Source: Caldalkalibacillus mannanilyticus JCM 10596
GTDB taxonomy: Bacteria; Bacillota; Bacilli; Caldalkalibacillales; JCM-10596
DNA: 36,646 nt
Direction of reading: 5' to 3'
NCBI RefSeq assembly: GCF_000615945.1
Contig: NZ_BAMO01000047.1
Coordinates: 1-36,646 of the forward strand
The position numbers were made by a program, and so were the translations under genes. The number at the start of each line of letters is the position of its first letter. Positions within the stretch are counted from its first letter, which is position 1. Of this stretch, positions 1 to 8,337 are shown one piece after another. Under the pieces are notes generated by a model. That model saw only the letters and a list, made by a program, of their open reading frames with translations. It was not told where the DNA came from and searched no databases.

Positions 1-2
1 CT

Positions 3-164
3 AGCGGTGAAAGTTGGACGCAAACAGGATTTACCCTAAGCCTTATAGATGGTGGTCGTACGTATGCTATGACGGTTGGAGGAAAATATACACGGAACAA
101 TATTAGTACGTATCATAATTTTTATATGGAATTCTATTGTAATGCAAATGGTAAGGTTGGTTGA
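3..164 (+). CDS. C-terminal fragment of an unknown protein
   Basis: An open frame enters from the left edge and stops with TGA at 162-164, giving about 53 residues. The visible tail reads SGESWTQTGFTLSLIDGG and later GGKYTRNNISTYHNFY, ending in NANGKVG. It is rich in Gly, Thr, Ser and aromatic residues and looks like beta-strand-rich sequence of an extracellular or surface protein, but I recognise no family. The start lies outside the window. It is the only plus-strand gene for the first 33 kb. Its stop is followed within 10 bases by a large inverted-repeat element and later by a terminator at 437-464. That this frame is really coding is an inference from its even composition and the terminator downstream. 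Confidence 0.4.
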   Translation, partial: SGESWTQTGFTLSLIDGGRTYAMTVGGKYTRNNISTYHNFYMEFYCNANGKVG

Positions 165-171
165 TGTGAAG

Positions 172-360
172 AAAAACTACGCACTCCTTTCGGGTGAGTT
201 CTCGCTTGCAAGAAGTAGTAAAGTCCGCAGAAGTTCGTTTTTGCAGGGGCGGCAAAACATCTGGGCAACTCACGAAGTGAGACTGGTTGCCGCTCTTTTT
301 CCTGCTTCACTCTCTTCTGCTGGGAAGTGCTCGCTAAATCCTCAGGAGATCGTAGTTTTT
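172..360. other. Large nested inverted-repeat element (structured RNA or MITE-like)
   Basis: The element is bounded by a perfect 10-bp inverted repeat, AAAAACTACG (172-181) and CGTAGTTTTT (351-360). Further complementary pairs are nested inside it in order: CTCC 184-187 with GGAG 345-348, GCAGAAG 227-233 with CTTCTGC 314-320, GCAGG 243-247 with CCTGC 301-305, GCGGCAA 249-255 with TTGCCGC 287-293, and CTCAC 269-273 with GTGAG 277-281 around a GAA loop. An alternative helix, GGCAAC 264-269 with GTTGCC 286-291, would compete with the GCGGCAA helix. Reading frames across it look like by-products of the repeats. It could be a non-coding RNA, a 3'-UTR structure, or a small non-autonomous mobile repeat. 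I do not recognise a known family. Confidence 0.55.
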
Positions 361-436
361 CAGGGTTGCTAATGGAAAAAAGTTTAACACTGTGATGCTT
401 TAAAACTGTATTGAAATTAAACTTTCTTTTGTTTTA

Positions 437-464
437 GAAAAAAAGCCCTCATGCGGGCTTTTTT
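437..464. terminator. Bidirectional rho-independent terminator
   Basis: The stem AAAAGCCC / GGGCTTTT closes a 6-base loop (TCATGC). It has an A-run on the left and a T-run on the right, so it can work on both strands: for the unknown plus-strand gene and, on the minus strand, for the htrA transcript that ends at 487. Between the nested element and this terminator (about 380-426) an AAGTTTAA / TTAAACTT inverted repeat is also present. Confidence 0.85.
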
Positions 465-486
465 GCTTGAATGACCTGATCGCTTA

Positions 487-1670
487 CTACTCGAAAATCA
501 CGCGAAGCTGTAGAGGCTGACCATCGCGATAAACCTTAAACTCTACTTCATCTCCCATATTGATTTCAGAATACAGGTATTTTCGTAAATGAGTGGTGTT
601 TTCGATTGAGGTTCCATTGATGGCTACGATAACATCCTCCACTTGAAGCCCTGCTTGTTCAGCTACGGAATCTTTTTCAATTTGAACAAGGATAACCCTT
701 GTGTCAGCTCTTGAGGGAGATGAGGGCGATAGGGCAAAGGAACTTCTTCCAGATTGACTAATTGAACACCAAGGTAGGGACGCGCCACCTTGCCTTTTTC
801 AATAATCTCCTCAACGATAGGCATCACGTCTTCACTCGGAATGGCAAAGCCTAACCCCTCCACTCCGCTATTCATGATTTTCAAACTATTAATACCGATC
901 AATTCGCCTTGCGTATTAAGCAGAGCTCCTCCACTATTTCCTGGGTTAATGGCGGCATCTGTTTGAAGAACAGGGAGCTCCCACTGCCCTTGCGAAGTGG
1001 TTACCGGAATGGTGCGGTTCGTCGCACTTACAATTCCCTGAGTAACCGTTCTAGATAACTCCATTCCGAGTGGATTTCCAATCGCTACGACGGAATCCCC
1101 TGGGCGAAGCACAGATGAATCTCCAAAGCTAAGTGTAGCTGGGGCTAAGCTGGCATCTATCTTTAAGACAGCTAAATCCATAAGTGGATCTATCCCCACA
1201 ACTTGAGCGGATGTTTTTTCCCCGTCCATTAGCGATATCTCAATCTCTTTTGCCGATTCGATGACATGATAGTTTGTCACTATATAAGCGTCGGTTTCTG
1301 TTTTTTTGAAGATGACCCCCGATCCACTCCCACTTTCAGTAGGCTGTGAACTGGCAGAATAGAAAGGGTTCCTTTCTTGAATAGTAACCACTCCAACAAT
1401 AGCCTGCGAAGCACTCTCAATCATATCTGCCAGATTGGAGCTCGGGTAGTTAATCTGCTGAATAGGTAATGAGCTTTCCTTCGTTTCCTCCATGACAAGT
1501 GGAGCTTCATTTTTCTTCTCTAGTGCCATTAGATCAGAAACTTGTCCCATATAGGGGGTAAGAGATAAGGTAAGCACCGAGCCAATGATTCCAGCCAGCA
1601 AAGGGGTCATGAATCCCTTTTTCTTCTTAGGTTCTTCTATTTTCTGATACGTTTCATATTGTTCTTCCAT
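487..1670 (-). pseudogene. htrA: HtrA/DegP-like membrane-anchored serine protease, frameshifted in the PDZ domain
   Basis: S1C-family protease that degrades misfolded proteins at the outer face of the membrane. There is a charged N-terminus, one membrane segment (about residues 24-42), a Ser/Glu-rich linker, then the trypsin-like domain with the full triad: His136 in TNYHVIES, Asp166 in DLAVLKI and Ser247 in NPGNSGGAL. The frame then runs off into KLKKIP and a stop at 663, but moving one frame restores a perfect PDZ half (VILVQIEKDSVAEQAGLQVE, then DVIVAING) ending at 487. The break falls in the C-run 696-698: one more base would give LTQGVILVQ. The start is the ATG at 1670, 6-7 bases after GGAGGAG; a GTG just upstream is too close to that site. 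The gene lies downstream of a two-component system, as expected for an envelope-stress target. Confidence 0.88.
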
Positions 1671-1750
1671 CACATACTCCTCCTCATGATCATTTCTTTG
1701 TCCATCTATCTCGTTTGAAATCTACTTTACTGTGGATAGTGAAGTGTATT

Positions 1751-1773
1751 GATTAGGTAGCGATGACCTAATC
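1751..1773. promoter_or_regulatory. 8-bp perfect inverted repeat upstream of htrA
   Basis: GATTAGGT (1751-1758) and ACCTAATC (1766-1773) form a perfect palindrome with a 7-base spacer, in the 165-bp gap between the kinase stop and the htrA start. There is no U-run, so a terminator is less likely than an operator for the neighbouring response regulator. The function is inferred from position only. Confidence 0.35.
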
Positions 1774-1834
1774 TTAGCTTCTAAATATGAACAAATTATG
1801 ATCAATCCATGAAGAGATAATGAAATTTGACCGT

Positions 1835-3261
1835 TTAGTCCTCGGCTAAATCTGCCTCTGGCATTCGAATAATAAATGTTGTCCCCTTATCTTTTTCACT
1901 GACGACGTTAATGCTTCCCCCTTGAAGCTGAACCAATTGCTTAACAATCGATAGCCCCAAGCCAAATTCTCCGTAGGGATTATTGGTTCGGGATAGGTCT
2001 ACCTTATAGAACCGTTTCCAAATCTGCTCGATTTCATTTGGATCAATCCCAATGCCTGTGTCCTCGATCTCTATGATCGTTTCCCTGAGTCCAGCTTTCC
2101 CCCGTAACGAAATAGAACCAGACGTCGTAAATTGGATGCTATTCTTCGTAATATTCATCAGAATCTGAATCAAGCGGTCATAGTCTGCGTAGATGACTAC
2201 ATCCTGATCAGCTTCTATCTCTATGCGGTTTTCTTTTTCCTCTGCTTGAGCAGCCAATTGCTCTTTAATAATTTCAAACACTTCGATCACTTGGATGGAT
2301 TGTTTGTGGAACGTCACTTGGTTGGAACGTATTTTTTCATAATCTAGATTTTCATTGACCAGACGAATCAGTCGTTTTGTTTCCTGACTCACTAAATGAA
2401 TCCCTTTATCCTTCTCCTCTTCCGCAATCATATGATTACGAATGCCCTCTATGACGCCACTAATTGTTGTTAATGGAGTTCGTAGCTCATGAGAAACATC
2501 CGCCATGAATTGCCTGCGGCGGTTTTCAAGACTTTCAATCTCCTCCTGAGATGCTTTCAGCTTTTGCGCCATTTGATTAAAATCCTCCGCCAATTCACCA
2601 ACCTCGTCTGTAATCTTGGACGAAATATGGACATCGTAATTGCCGGCAGAGATCATCGATGTAGCGTCACGAATACGCTGAATTCTTTTGACATGGATTC
2701 GAGATAAAATCAAGCTGAGTAAAAAAGATACGGATAAGGCAGTAACAATGGTATAGAGCAAGTATTGATTGATTTGACTGATCATTTCCCTTGATCCACT
2801 AATAGGGGAGGTTAAGAGTATCCCACCTACTAGCTGACCCTCTATGGTATGGGGAAGCACCACAAAGGTCACTGCTTGATCAAAGCGCTTTAATTCATAT
2901 TTACTGAAAACAGGCTGACCTGCTTTAATCGTGTTCCACTCATCCGGAGATAACGTAAATCTCGGAAAATCCGGAACTTCTGGATAGAAGATTTGCCCTG
3001 CATGATCAAAGAGCCCGAAACGAATATTTCTGGTATGCAGAACAAAGGAATAACGTTGTAACACTTGTTCTCTTGCTCTGGGATGCCTTTCTCCTCCATA
3101 ATCAGCGATGATATGCTGTCCATAGGATGTTAATTCATCCACCTTATTCTGATAGACCAAGCTCTCTATATAATGAGCGAACAACAAGCTAAGGATCAGA
3201 AAGGCAATGAGAATAATGCTGATATGACTCAGGATGACTGGTACATGTATTTAATTCTCAT
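1835..3261 (-). CDS. Membrane sensor histidine kinase (HAMP-HisKA-HATPase), possibly CssS-like; frame break near its start
   Basis: Sensor kinase partner of the adjacent response regulator. It has an N-terminal membrane helix (SIILIAFLILSLLFAHY), an extracellular sensor of about 125 residues, a second helix (LLYTIVTALSVSFLLSLIL), HAMP, the phospho-acceptor His in DVSHELRTPLT, the N box (MNITKNS), and the G boxes EDTGIGI and FGLGLS. The long frame has no ATG; its first usable codon, a TTG at 3187, would cut off half of the first helix. One frame over, an ATG at 3261 overlaps the regulator's stop by 11 bases and encodes MRIKYMYQS. Joining that to ILSHISIILIAF through one base change near 3236 gives a normal kinase N-terminus. 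The order regulator-kinase-HtrA resembles the CssRS/HtrA secretion-stress set, so a CssS role is an inference. Confidence 0.85.
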
Positions 3262-3952
3262 CTGCCACAACCGACTCCTCAAATTTATAGCCTACTCCCC
3301 ATATCGTATGAAAAAAAGGTTGGTTGGCACTACCCAGCTTTTTACGCAAGCGTTTAATATGGACATCCACTGTTCTTTCATCTCCATAAAATTGATATCC
3401 CCACACTCTTTCTAATAATTGCTCCCTTGAAAAGACTTGCTTTGGATGCTGAGCAAAGTAATAGAGCAAGTCAAACTCTTTAGGTGTGAGGTTAGGAACA
3501 AGCTGATGGTTAAGGAAAACCTCTCTTGTGTCCTTATTGATTTTAAAATACTTTGTTTCTAAGAGGTTCACCCCCTGCTCCGGTTTGGCATTGGTATGTC
3601 TTCGTGCTACTGCCTTGATTCTAGCCATTAAGGCTAAAGGACTAAATGGCTTGGTGACATAATCATCTGCTCCCATTTCCAAGCCTAACACTTGATCCGA
3701 TTCCGTATCCTTGGCTGTAAGCATGATGATGGGGACTTGTCCTTTTTCTGCTCTTATTTTTCTACATAAGCTTACTCCATCCATGCTAGGTAACATCCAA
3801 TCGATAATCAGCATATCCCAATTCTCACTCTTATAACGATGGTAGCCCTCCAGACCATCATGAACAAACTCTCCATTCATCCCCTCTTTGGTGAAAAACA
3901 TTTCAAGCATAGAACAAACACTTTGGTTATCTTCAATCACCAGAATTCTCAT
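3251..3952 (-). CDS. OmpR/PhoB-family response regulator, possibly CssR-like
   Basis: A 233-residue two-domain regulator. The receiver domain has the acidic pocket (IEDN), phospho-acceptor Asp51 in LIIDWMLP and Lys101 in DDYVTKPF. The C-terminal winged helix carries the typical LTPKEFDLLYYFAQHP and RTVDVHIKRLRKKL segments and ends in WGVGYKFEE. The ATG at 3952 follows GGAGG by about 7 bases. It is first in a minus-strand set with the sensor kinase and HtrA protease and probably controls that protease. A TATAAT element lies about 36 bases upstream. Confidence 0.92.
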   Translation of the reverse strand: MRILVIEDNQSVCSMLEMFFTKEGMNGEFVHDGLEGYHRYKSENWDMLIIDWMLPSMDGVSLCRKIRAEKGQVPIIMLTAKDTESDQVLGLEMGADDYVTKPFSPLALMARIKAVARRHTNAKPEQGVNLLETKYFKINKDTREVFLNHQLVPNLTPKEFDLLYYFAQHPKQVFSREQLLERVWGYQFYGDERTVDVHIKRLRKKLGSANQPFFHTIWGVGYKFEESVVADEN

Positions 3953-3987
3953 GGAGTCCTCCTCTATCTGAGCTTATCTTACTTCAC

Positions 3988-4016
3988 ATTATAACGAATT
4001 TTTAAGTCATGCCATA
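3988..4016 (-). promoter_or_regulatory. Likely sigma-A promoter of the regulator-kinase genes
   Basis: A perfect -10 (TATAAT on the minus strand, 3988-3993) lies about 36 bases before the regulator start. The -35 at 17-bp spacing (TATGGC) is poor, so the promoter may need an activator. Confidence 0.45.
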
Positions 4017-4041
4017 TCTTAAAGAAGATCTGATTGTTTGC

Positions 4042-4064
4042 TATAAAGTAGACTTTCATCAGAT
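4042..4064 (-). repeat. Copy 1 of a repeated upstream box
   Basis: TATAAAGTAGACT, three variable bases, then ATCAGAT. The same arrangement recurs at 5722-5744. On the minus strand this copy is about 90 bp upstream of the response regulator. Immediately overlapping is an 11-bp inverted repeat with one mismatch, CATCAGATGGA (4057-4067) and TCCACCTGATG (4076-4086), which lies just past the end of the M2 peptidase gene and has no U-tail. Confidence 0.5.
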
Positions 4065-4108
4065 GGAATTTTCACTCCACCTGATGGTTAGTTGCCCTTA
4101 TCTGCTTC

Positions 4109-5706
4109 TTACCGACGATTAGAACGAGATAAAAATTGCTGAGTGAAGTAAGAGGGATTTAAATGTTCACCCGTGGCTTTTTTAATTTTTTCATTCCAGT
4201 GTAAAGACGCTCCAGATTTAAAAATTTGCTCTCTTAAATAATGACCTACTTCCGGTGTAAATAAATCCTGTGATATCTTGTTTTCAATATACAATTGAAG
4301 CTGGGAAGCCGTAAGTTCTCCTAATAAATAATCCTAATAGCTAACAGGGGCTAGGGAGAAGTGCATTTTTGCAGCCCAATCTGGATGGCTCGTATCCTCA
4401 GGTGGATTGACAAATTGAATGGCTTGGACAATTTCCCACCAGCGCTGATTTAGATCTTGATCTGGATTTTCATATAATTCACGTTCAAAAAAGGAAAAAG
4501 TCATGATCCAACGTGCGGAAACCAGCATCTGACGTTCTAGCATCCTTTCTATTGATGAAGACGTATTCTTTAGTTGTTCCGTATCCATATCAAGGAAGCG
4601 TTTTTGCCAAGACAAGAGCTTATTCATTCGCCCAAAAAGAAGAGCAATTGCTTCTGTTGTTAACGTATGAGAATGGCAGCGCAGGACGAAAGGAAGATTC
4701 TGATCTATGTATTTATAATAAGCCGCATGTCCCAATTCATGTAATAAAGCTGTAGACCAAAACAAGCTCTGATCCATATTAACAAGGATACGTATGTCTC
4801 CTTGTCGATTTATATTCGTACAAAAACCAAATGGATTTTTCTGTGCACGAGGATACAAGTCACTTCTCTTAAGAATATCTTCAATCTCTAGCCCCATCGC
4901 CTGAAATGTATTCACGGCTACCTGCTCCAGATCCTTCCCCTGAAAGAAGGCATCCAAATTTACACCACTGACCGGCGGCGCCTCTTGAAAAAAGGGATCA
5001 ACATAATGCCAAGGACGTAACTCTTCTCTTTTGACCCCAACCTTATTAGATAGCTCTTCATCGATTTCATTCTTCACTTCACGAAACACATGATCCGATT
5101 GATTCTTTAACTCTTCAAAAATCTTATATACCGTATGTAACTCTAGCTCCTGTGTTGCAAAACTCATCTGATAAAAGTTGTCATAGCCTAGTGCTCTGGC
5201 ATCGCTATTTCTCTTACGCACCAAGGATAGGAGCTTCCCTTCAATTTCTTTTCCCACTTGCTTACTCGCTAACCAAGCTGCCTTTCTTTCGGTATTGTCC
5301 CTGCTATTTCTTAGAATGTCTAGCAGATCATTGTTGGTTACTTGCTTACCTGCAAGTGTCGGTCTAAAGGTATTAAACGTCATGGATATTTCCTTTTCAA
5401 GCTCTAGGGTCTGCGTTAAAGCATGTTGGGGTAGTTGATTTCTAACCATCTTATTATAAAAATCATCTAACTGACGACGTTGAAGGAAATCGAGCTGCTT
5501 ATTTTCTCTAAAGCTTACCACTTGTTGAAAAGAGTCCCTGTCTGAAAAGTTAGCGAAGTAAGCTCCTAACGCTTTTTCATGTTCCTCACTCCATTCCTTT
5601 TTCCCCGTAGTTGCAGCCATCCAATTGCTATACACAACAGGCTTATAATATGCTTCCATCCTTCGATTCTGTTCTGCTAAAATTGAGTTAGCTCTTGTAA
5701 AGACAT
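4109..5706 (-). pseudogene. M2-like zinc metallopeptidase with a frameshift and an in-frame TAG
   Basis: A gluzincin peptidase of roughly 530 residues. The zinc site is HELGH (307-311 counting from the ATG at 5659), followed by YYKYIDQNLP and a downstream Glu in LTTEAIALLFGR, which is the spacing of the M2 (ACE-like) family. Two lesions are present. At the N-terminus an ATG at 5706, 9 bases after GGAGG, encodes MSLQELTQF and then hits a stop; adding one T in the run at 5679-5682 joins it to LAEQNRRMEAYYKPVVYSNW. Near the C-terminus a TAG at 4334-4336 interrupts APVSY / DYLLGELTASQLQLYIEN without any change of frame, as expected from a Gln CAG to TAG change. Without repair the longest product is 441 residues (4334-5659). 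It is inferred to be a cytoplasmic peptidase, since no signal peptide is visible. Confidence 0.8.
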
Positions 5707-5721
5707 AACATAACGCCTCCT

Positions 5722-5744
5722 TATAAAGTAGACTCCTATCAGAT
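5722..5744 (-). repeat. Copy 2 of the repeated upstream box
   Basis: Repeats TATAAAGTAGACT plus ATCAGAT after three bases, matching 20 of 23 positions of the copy at 4042-4064. Here it directly precedes the ribosome binding site of the M2 peptidase, so it may contain promoter bases (TACTTTATAA on the minus strand). Confidence 0.5.
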
Positions 5745-5756
5745 CGAGTTCGAGAT

Positions 5757-5791
5757 AAAAAGCAGTGGATTTCTGTATGAAGTCCACTGCT
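5757..5791 (-). terminator. Rho-independent terminator after the AraC/GyrI-like gene
   Basis: A perfect 9-bp stem, AGCAGTGGA (5761-5769) and TCCACTGCT (5783-5791), followed on the minus strand by TTTTATC. It lies about 27 bases past the stop of the AraC-like gene. Confidence 0.85.
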
Positions 5792-5817
5792 CGTCTACTG
5801 TTATTTCATATATTCAG

Positions 5818-6678
5818 CTATTTAATGGGAATCCAGATTTCAGAATAATAGTCCGGGCTCGTTACATCTGGACCCGTATAGACCTCTAAATCGGGAGTTC
5901 CTGCATGCTGATAGCCACTTGTAGGGAACCACTCTGAGATAATTTGCTTCCACCTATTTTGCATTGCCTCGGGCATCGGACCGTGCACTTCGAAAATCGC
6001 CCACTTAGAAGCAGGGATCTCCAGCACCTCAAATCCTTCCACAGCCTCTCCCTTATGGGCGACAGCAATCCAGTAATCCAGTGCATTTGATTTTTCCTTG
6101 CTTTTATCCACACATACTCCTAATAATCCCTTGAGTATTCCGTTGTTTAAGCTCACTAATTGATTGCTCGTTCCATTCTGATTCACTTCTCCCCACATTT
6201 TTGAGATACCAATCATATTTTCCCCATTCAGACATGAAAACTCCTGCTTCATTCCCACAACTTGAAATCCCTCGTGATCAACAATCTTGTATTGCATTGG
6301 TTCTGCTCCTTTCAGACTCACCTGAATGATCAGGCGGTGATAAAATGTCAGCTTTCCTGTATACTTCCGCACTCCACTAGGTGAAACGCCATGTTGTCTA
6401 CGGAAGGCTTTGGAGAAAGCCTCAGGAGTGTCATAGCCATATTTATAGGCTAAATCAATGATTTTTTCGTTAGATCTAGATAGTTCTTGGGCGGCTAATG
6501 TTAAGCGACGACGTCTAATATACTCACCAACAGAAACATCAGTTAAGAGGGAAAAAGTGCGTTGAAAATGAAAAGCAGAAGAATGAGCCTGCTTCGCAAT
6601 GGTTTCCATTGATAGCTCCTCTAACAAATGCTCTTCTATATAGTCTATAGCTTTTTGCAGTGATTCCACCCAAGTCAT
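5818..6678 (-). CDS. AraC-family regulator with C-terminal GyrI-like effector domain
   Basis: Transcription regulator of about 286 residues. The N-terminal part holds two helix-turn-helix motifs of the AraC/XylS type (YIEEHLLEELSMETIAKQAH, and later IIDLAYKYGYDTPEAFSKAF with VSPSGVRKY). The C-terminal part from EPMQYKIVDHEGFQVVGMK onward is a GyrI-like/AraC-effector-binding domain ending in DYYSEIWIPIK, a fold that binds small hydrophobic molecules. The frame is open further upstream to 6747, but the ATG at 6678 (MTWVESLQKAIDYIEEHL) matches the usual family start and follows AGGGAG by 4-5 bases. It lies 80 bp after the HAD hydrolase on the same strand, probably cotranscribed, with a terminator behind it. 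The target is unknown. Confidence 0.88.
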   Translation of the reverse strand: MTWVESLQKAIDYIEEHLLEELSMETIAKQAHSSAFHFQRTFSLLTDVSVGEYIRRRRLTLAAQELSRSNEKIIDLAYKYGYDTPEAFSKAFRRQHGVSPSGVRKYTGKLTFYHRLIIQVSLKGAEPMQYKIVDHEGFQVVGMKQEFSCLNGENMIGISKMWGEVNQNGTSNQLVSLNNGILKGLLGVCVDKSKEKSNALDYWIAVAHKGEAVEGFEVLEIPASKWAIFEVHGPMPEAMQNRWKQIISEWFPTSGYQHAGTPDLEVYTGPDVTSPDYYSEIWIPIK

Positions 6679-6757
6679 CTCACTCACTCCCTTACTTATC
6701 ATCCTACCAATGCGTGCTATTTTCTTCCTGTCTATCTCTGCTGTCAATTGACAGGAA

Positions 6758-7492
6758 TTATGAGGACAGATCTACGCATCGTTGTTTTTCATCCAAGGCT
6801 TTTTCTATCTGAAGGATAGGGTACAATTCATCTAATTGATGTATTTGATAGGTAGGGTCCACCCCTGTGTCATTTCCCTTCATTGCAGGATTATACCAAC
6901 AGGTGTCTAGACCAGCTAGCTGCCCGCCTGTTATATCGGCACTTAGCGAATCGCCAATGATTAAGGTTTTCTCTACTGAAAAATGGGGAATACGGGCAAA
7001 GACATACTCAAAGTATTCCTTCATCGGCTTCTGATACCCTGTATCTTCAGAAACAAAAATATCTTTAAAGAAAGGGTGCAGTCCTGATTTCTGAAGGCGT
7101 TTGTACTGTGTCTGAGAAACACCATTGGTCACAATATAGAGATCGTAAAACTCTTGAAGGTGAGTGATTAATGCAAACGCACCTTGTACAAGCTGGGCTC
7201 CCTCCTCTAAATAATGACGGTATTTCTTTTCCACTAGAACTCCATCAACCTCATGACCATATTCCTTGAATAAGATAGAAAAACGAGTGTTAATGACCTC
7301 ATCTCGACTTATTTTCCCTTCTTCAAAGGATTTCCAAAGGTTCTGATTTATTCTCTGATAGTCGCCTTTGATCTCTGAAGTCAGAGACATTTTTTGCTCT
7401 TCAAATAACCGATGTAAGGCAAGATTTTCTGCTGCACCGAAATCTAAAAGCGTATCATCCACATCAAATAATAGAGTCTGGTATTTTTTCAA
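6758..7492 (-). CDS. HAD-superfamily hydrolase, YjjG/YfnB type
   Basis: A 244-residue phosphatase of the haloacid dehalogenase superfamily. Motif I is FDVDDTLLDF (nucleophile Asp10, acid/base Asp12), motif II is IVTNG, motif III is the Lys in GYQKPMKEYF and motif IV is IGDSLSADITGG. A helical cap lies between motifs I and II. Length and motifs match the YjjG/YfnB family of noncanonical pyrimidine nucleotidases; that substrate is known for E. coli YjjG and only inferred here. The start codon is TTG at 7492, six bases after GGAGAG; no better start is in reach. The AraC/GyrI-like regulator follows on the same strand. Confidence 0.88.
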   Translation of the reverse strand: MKKYQTLLFDVDDTLLDFGAAENLALHRLFEEQKMSLTSEIKGDYQRINQNLWKSFEEGKISRDEVINTRFSILFKEYGHEVDGVLVEKKYRHYLEEGAQLVQGAFALITHLQEFYDLYIVTNGVSQTQYKRLQKSGLHPFFKDIFVSEDTGYQKPMKEYFEYVFARIPHFSVEKTLIIGDSLSADITGGQLAGLDTCWYNPAMKGNDTGVDPTYQIHQLDELYPILQIEKALDEKQRCVDLSS

Positions 7493-7550
7493 GGGAATCT
7501 CTCCATCTTCTTTTTCGTTATCTACTCCTATTATCTATCCCACTGGAAAT

Positions 7551-7592
7551 AAAAACAAGGGTGTAAGCCTGTACATCCCTTGCCTACACCCT
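7551..7592 (-). terminator. Terminator of the peptide-resistance ABC operon
   Basis: The stem AGGGTGTA / TACACCCT (7558-7592, extendable by GC after one mismatch) is followed on the minus strand by GTTTTTATTT. It starts 12 bases past the second permease stop. Confidence 0.8.
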
Positions 7593-7603
7593 CCATTATT
7601 CAA

Positions 7604-8335
7604 CTAGATCGCCTTTCTCTTAAAATACCAAAGCCCTCCTAGGAAAAAGAGGATAAAACTCCCTCCTACAACCGTTAATACTTGATCCCAAGGAACATAG
7701 AAAATATCATCGGTATCTCCACCCACGTACATCATTAAGAAGGGTTGAGCCCAAGGGTAAAAGACCCCAAAACGCTCTGAATTAACGACCATGATAGTGG
7801 GTAACGTAAAGATCACATTGATAGCAAAAGGGATCGAAAAATGATTCCAGACCATCGACATCCAAAGCTGAAAAGCGATCAGAGGAAAGGTAGCGATCCA
7901 GCCTCCGAGTATGCTTTTCCAAATAATATCGAGAGGAAACGGGTCTGTATATCCTTTCAGCATTCCAACAGTATATACCGCGCATAAATAGAGAATTTGA
8001 ATCAGGAACGTAATCCCTAGTAATACGGCATATTTAGATAGAAAAACTTCGCTTCTCTTAACCGGTAAGGCTAAGAGCTGCTTCCAGCCTCCTGCTTGAT
8101 GTTCATAGCGGCAAATTAGCCCCGCTAACACCCCTGTCATGAGGGGTAAAAATAACAGGCAATACGTTAAGTTCATCATCATTAAGGTCATATACCAATT
8201 GAAGTCTGAAGCATCCATGTTAGGAAATTCAAAGCTTAATCCGATGAAAAGCCCGATCAGTGGTCCCGCCAGAATAATGGCGCTTATTTTTGATTTCCGT
8301 AGCTTATACCATTCCGATTGCATAATAGACAACAC
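7604..8335 (-). CDS. ABC transporter permease, LanG/BcrB-like (second permease)
   Basis: A 243-residue integral membrane protein starting MLSIMQSEWYKLRKSK, the usual opening of lantibiotic/bacitracin ABC-2 permeases, followed by about six hydrophobic segments (for example IILAGPLIGLFIGLSF, NLTYCLLFLPLMTGVLAGLI, VLTVVGGSFILFFLGGLWYF). A cytoplasmic loop with QAGGWKQLLALPVKRSEVFLSK parallels NAWKQLIALPLSKRAVYVSK in the neighbouring permease, showing that the two are paralogues. The start at 8335 is GTG, two bases after the upstream permease stop; an in-frame ATG four codons later is possible. Together with the ATPase it should form a three-gene immunity or resistance pump against peptide antibiotics. 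Confidence 0.85.
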   Translation of the reverse strand: MLSIMQSEWYKLRKSKISAIILAGPLIGLFIGLSFEFPNMDASDFNWYMTLMMMNLTYCLLFLPLMTGVLAGLICRYEHQAGGWKQLLALPVKRSEVFLSKYAVLLGITFLIQILYLCAVYTVGMLKGYTDPFPLDIIWKSILGGWIATFPLIAFQLWMSMVWNHFSIPFAINVIFTLPTIMVVNSERFGVFYPWAQPFLMMYVGGDTDDIFYVPWDQVLTVVGGSFILFFLGGLWYFKRKAI

Positions 8336-8337
8336 GT

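Noticed and set aside
76..372. 98-codon plus-strand open frame across the inverted-repeat element
   Set aside because: It reads straight through both halves of the nested repeats, lacks a ribosome binding site, and overlaps the end of another frame. The sequence constraint is explained by base pairing, not coding.
4057..4086. Inverted repeat CATCAGATGGA / TCCACCTGATG as a terminator of the peptidase gene
   Set aside because: It forms a good hairpin with one mismatch, but no U-run follows on the minus strand, so I did not call it a terminator.
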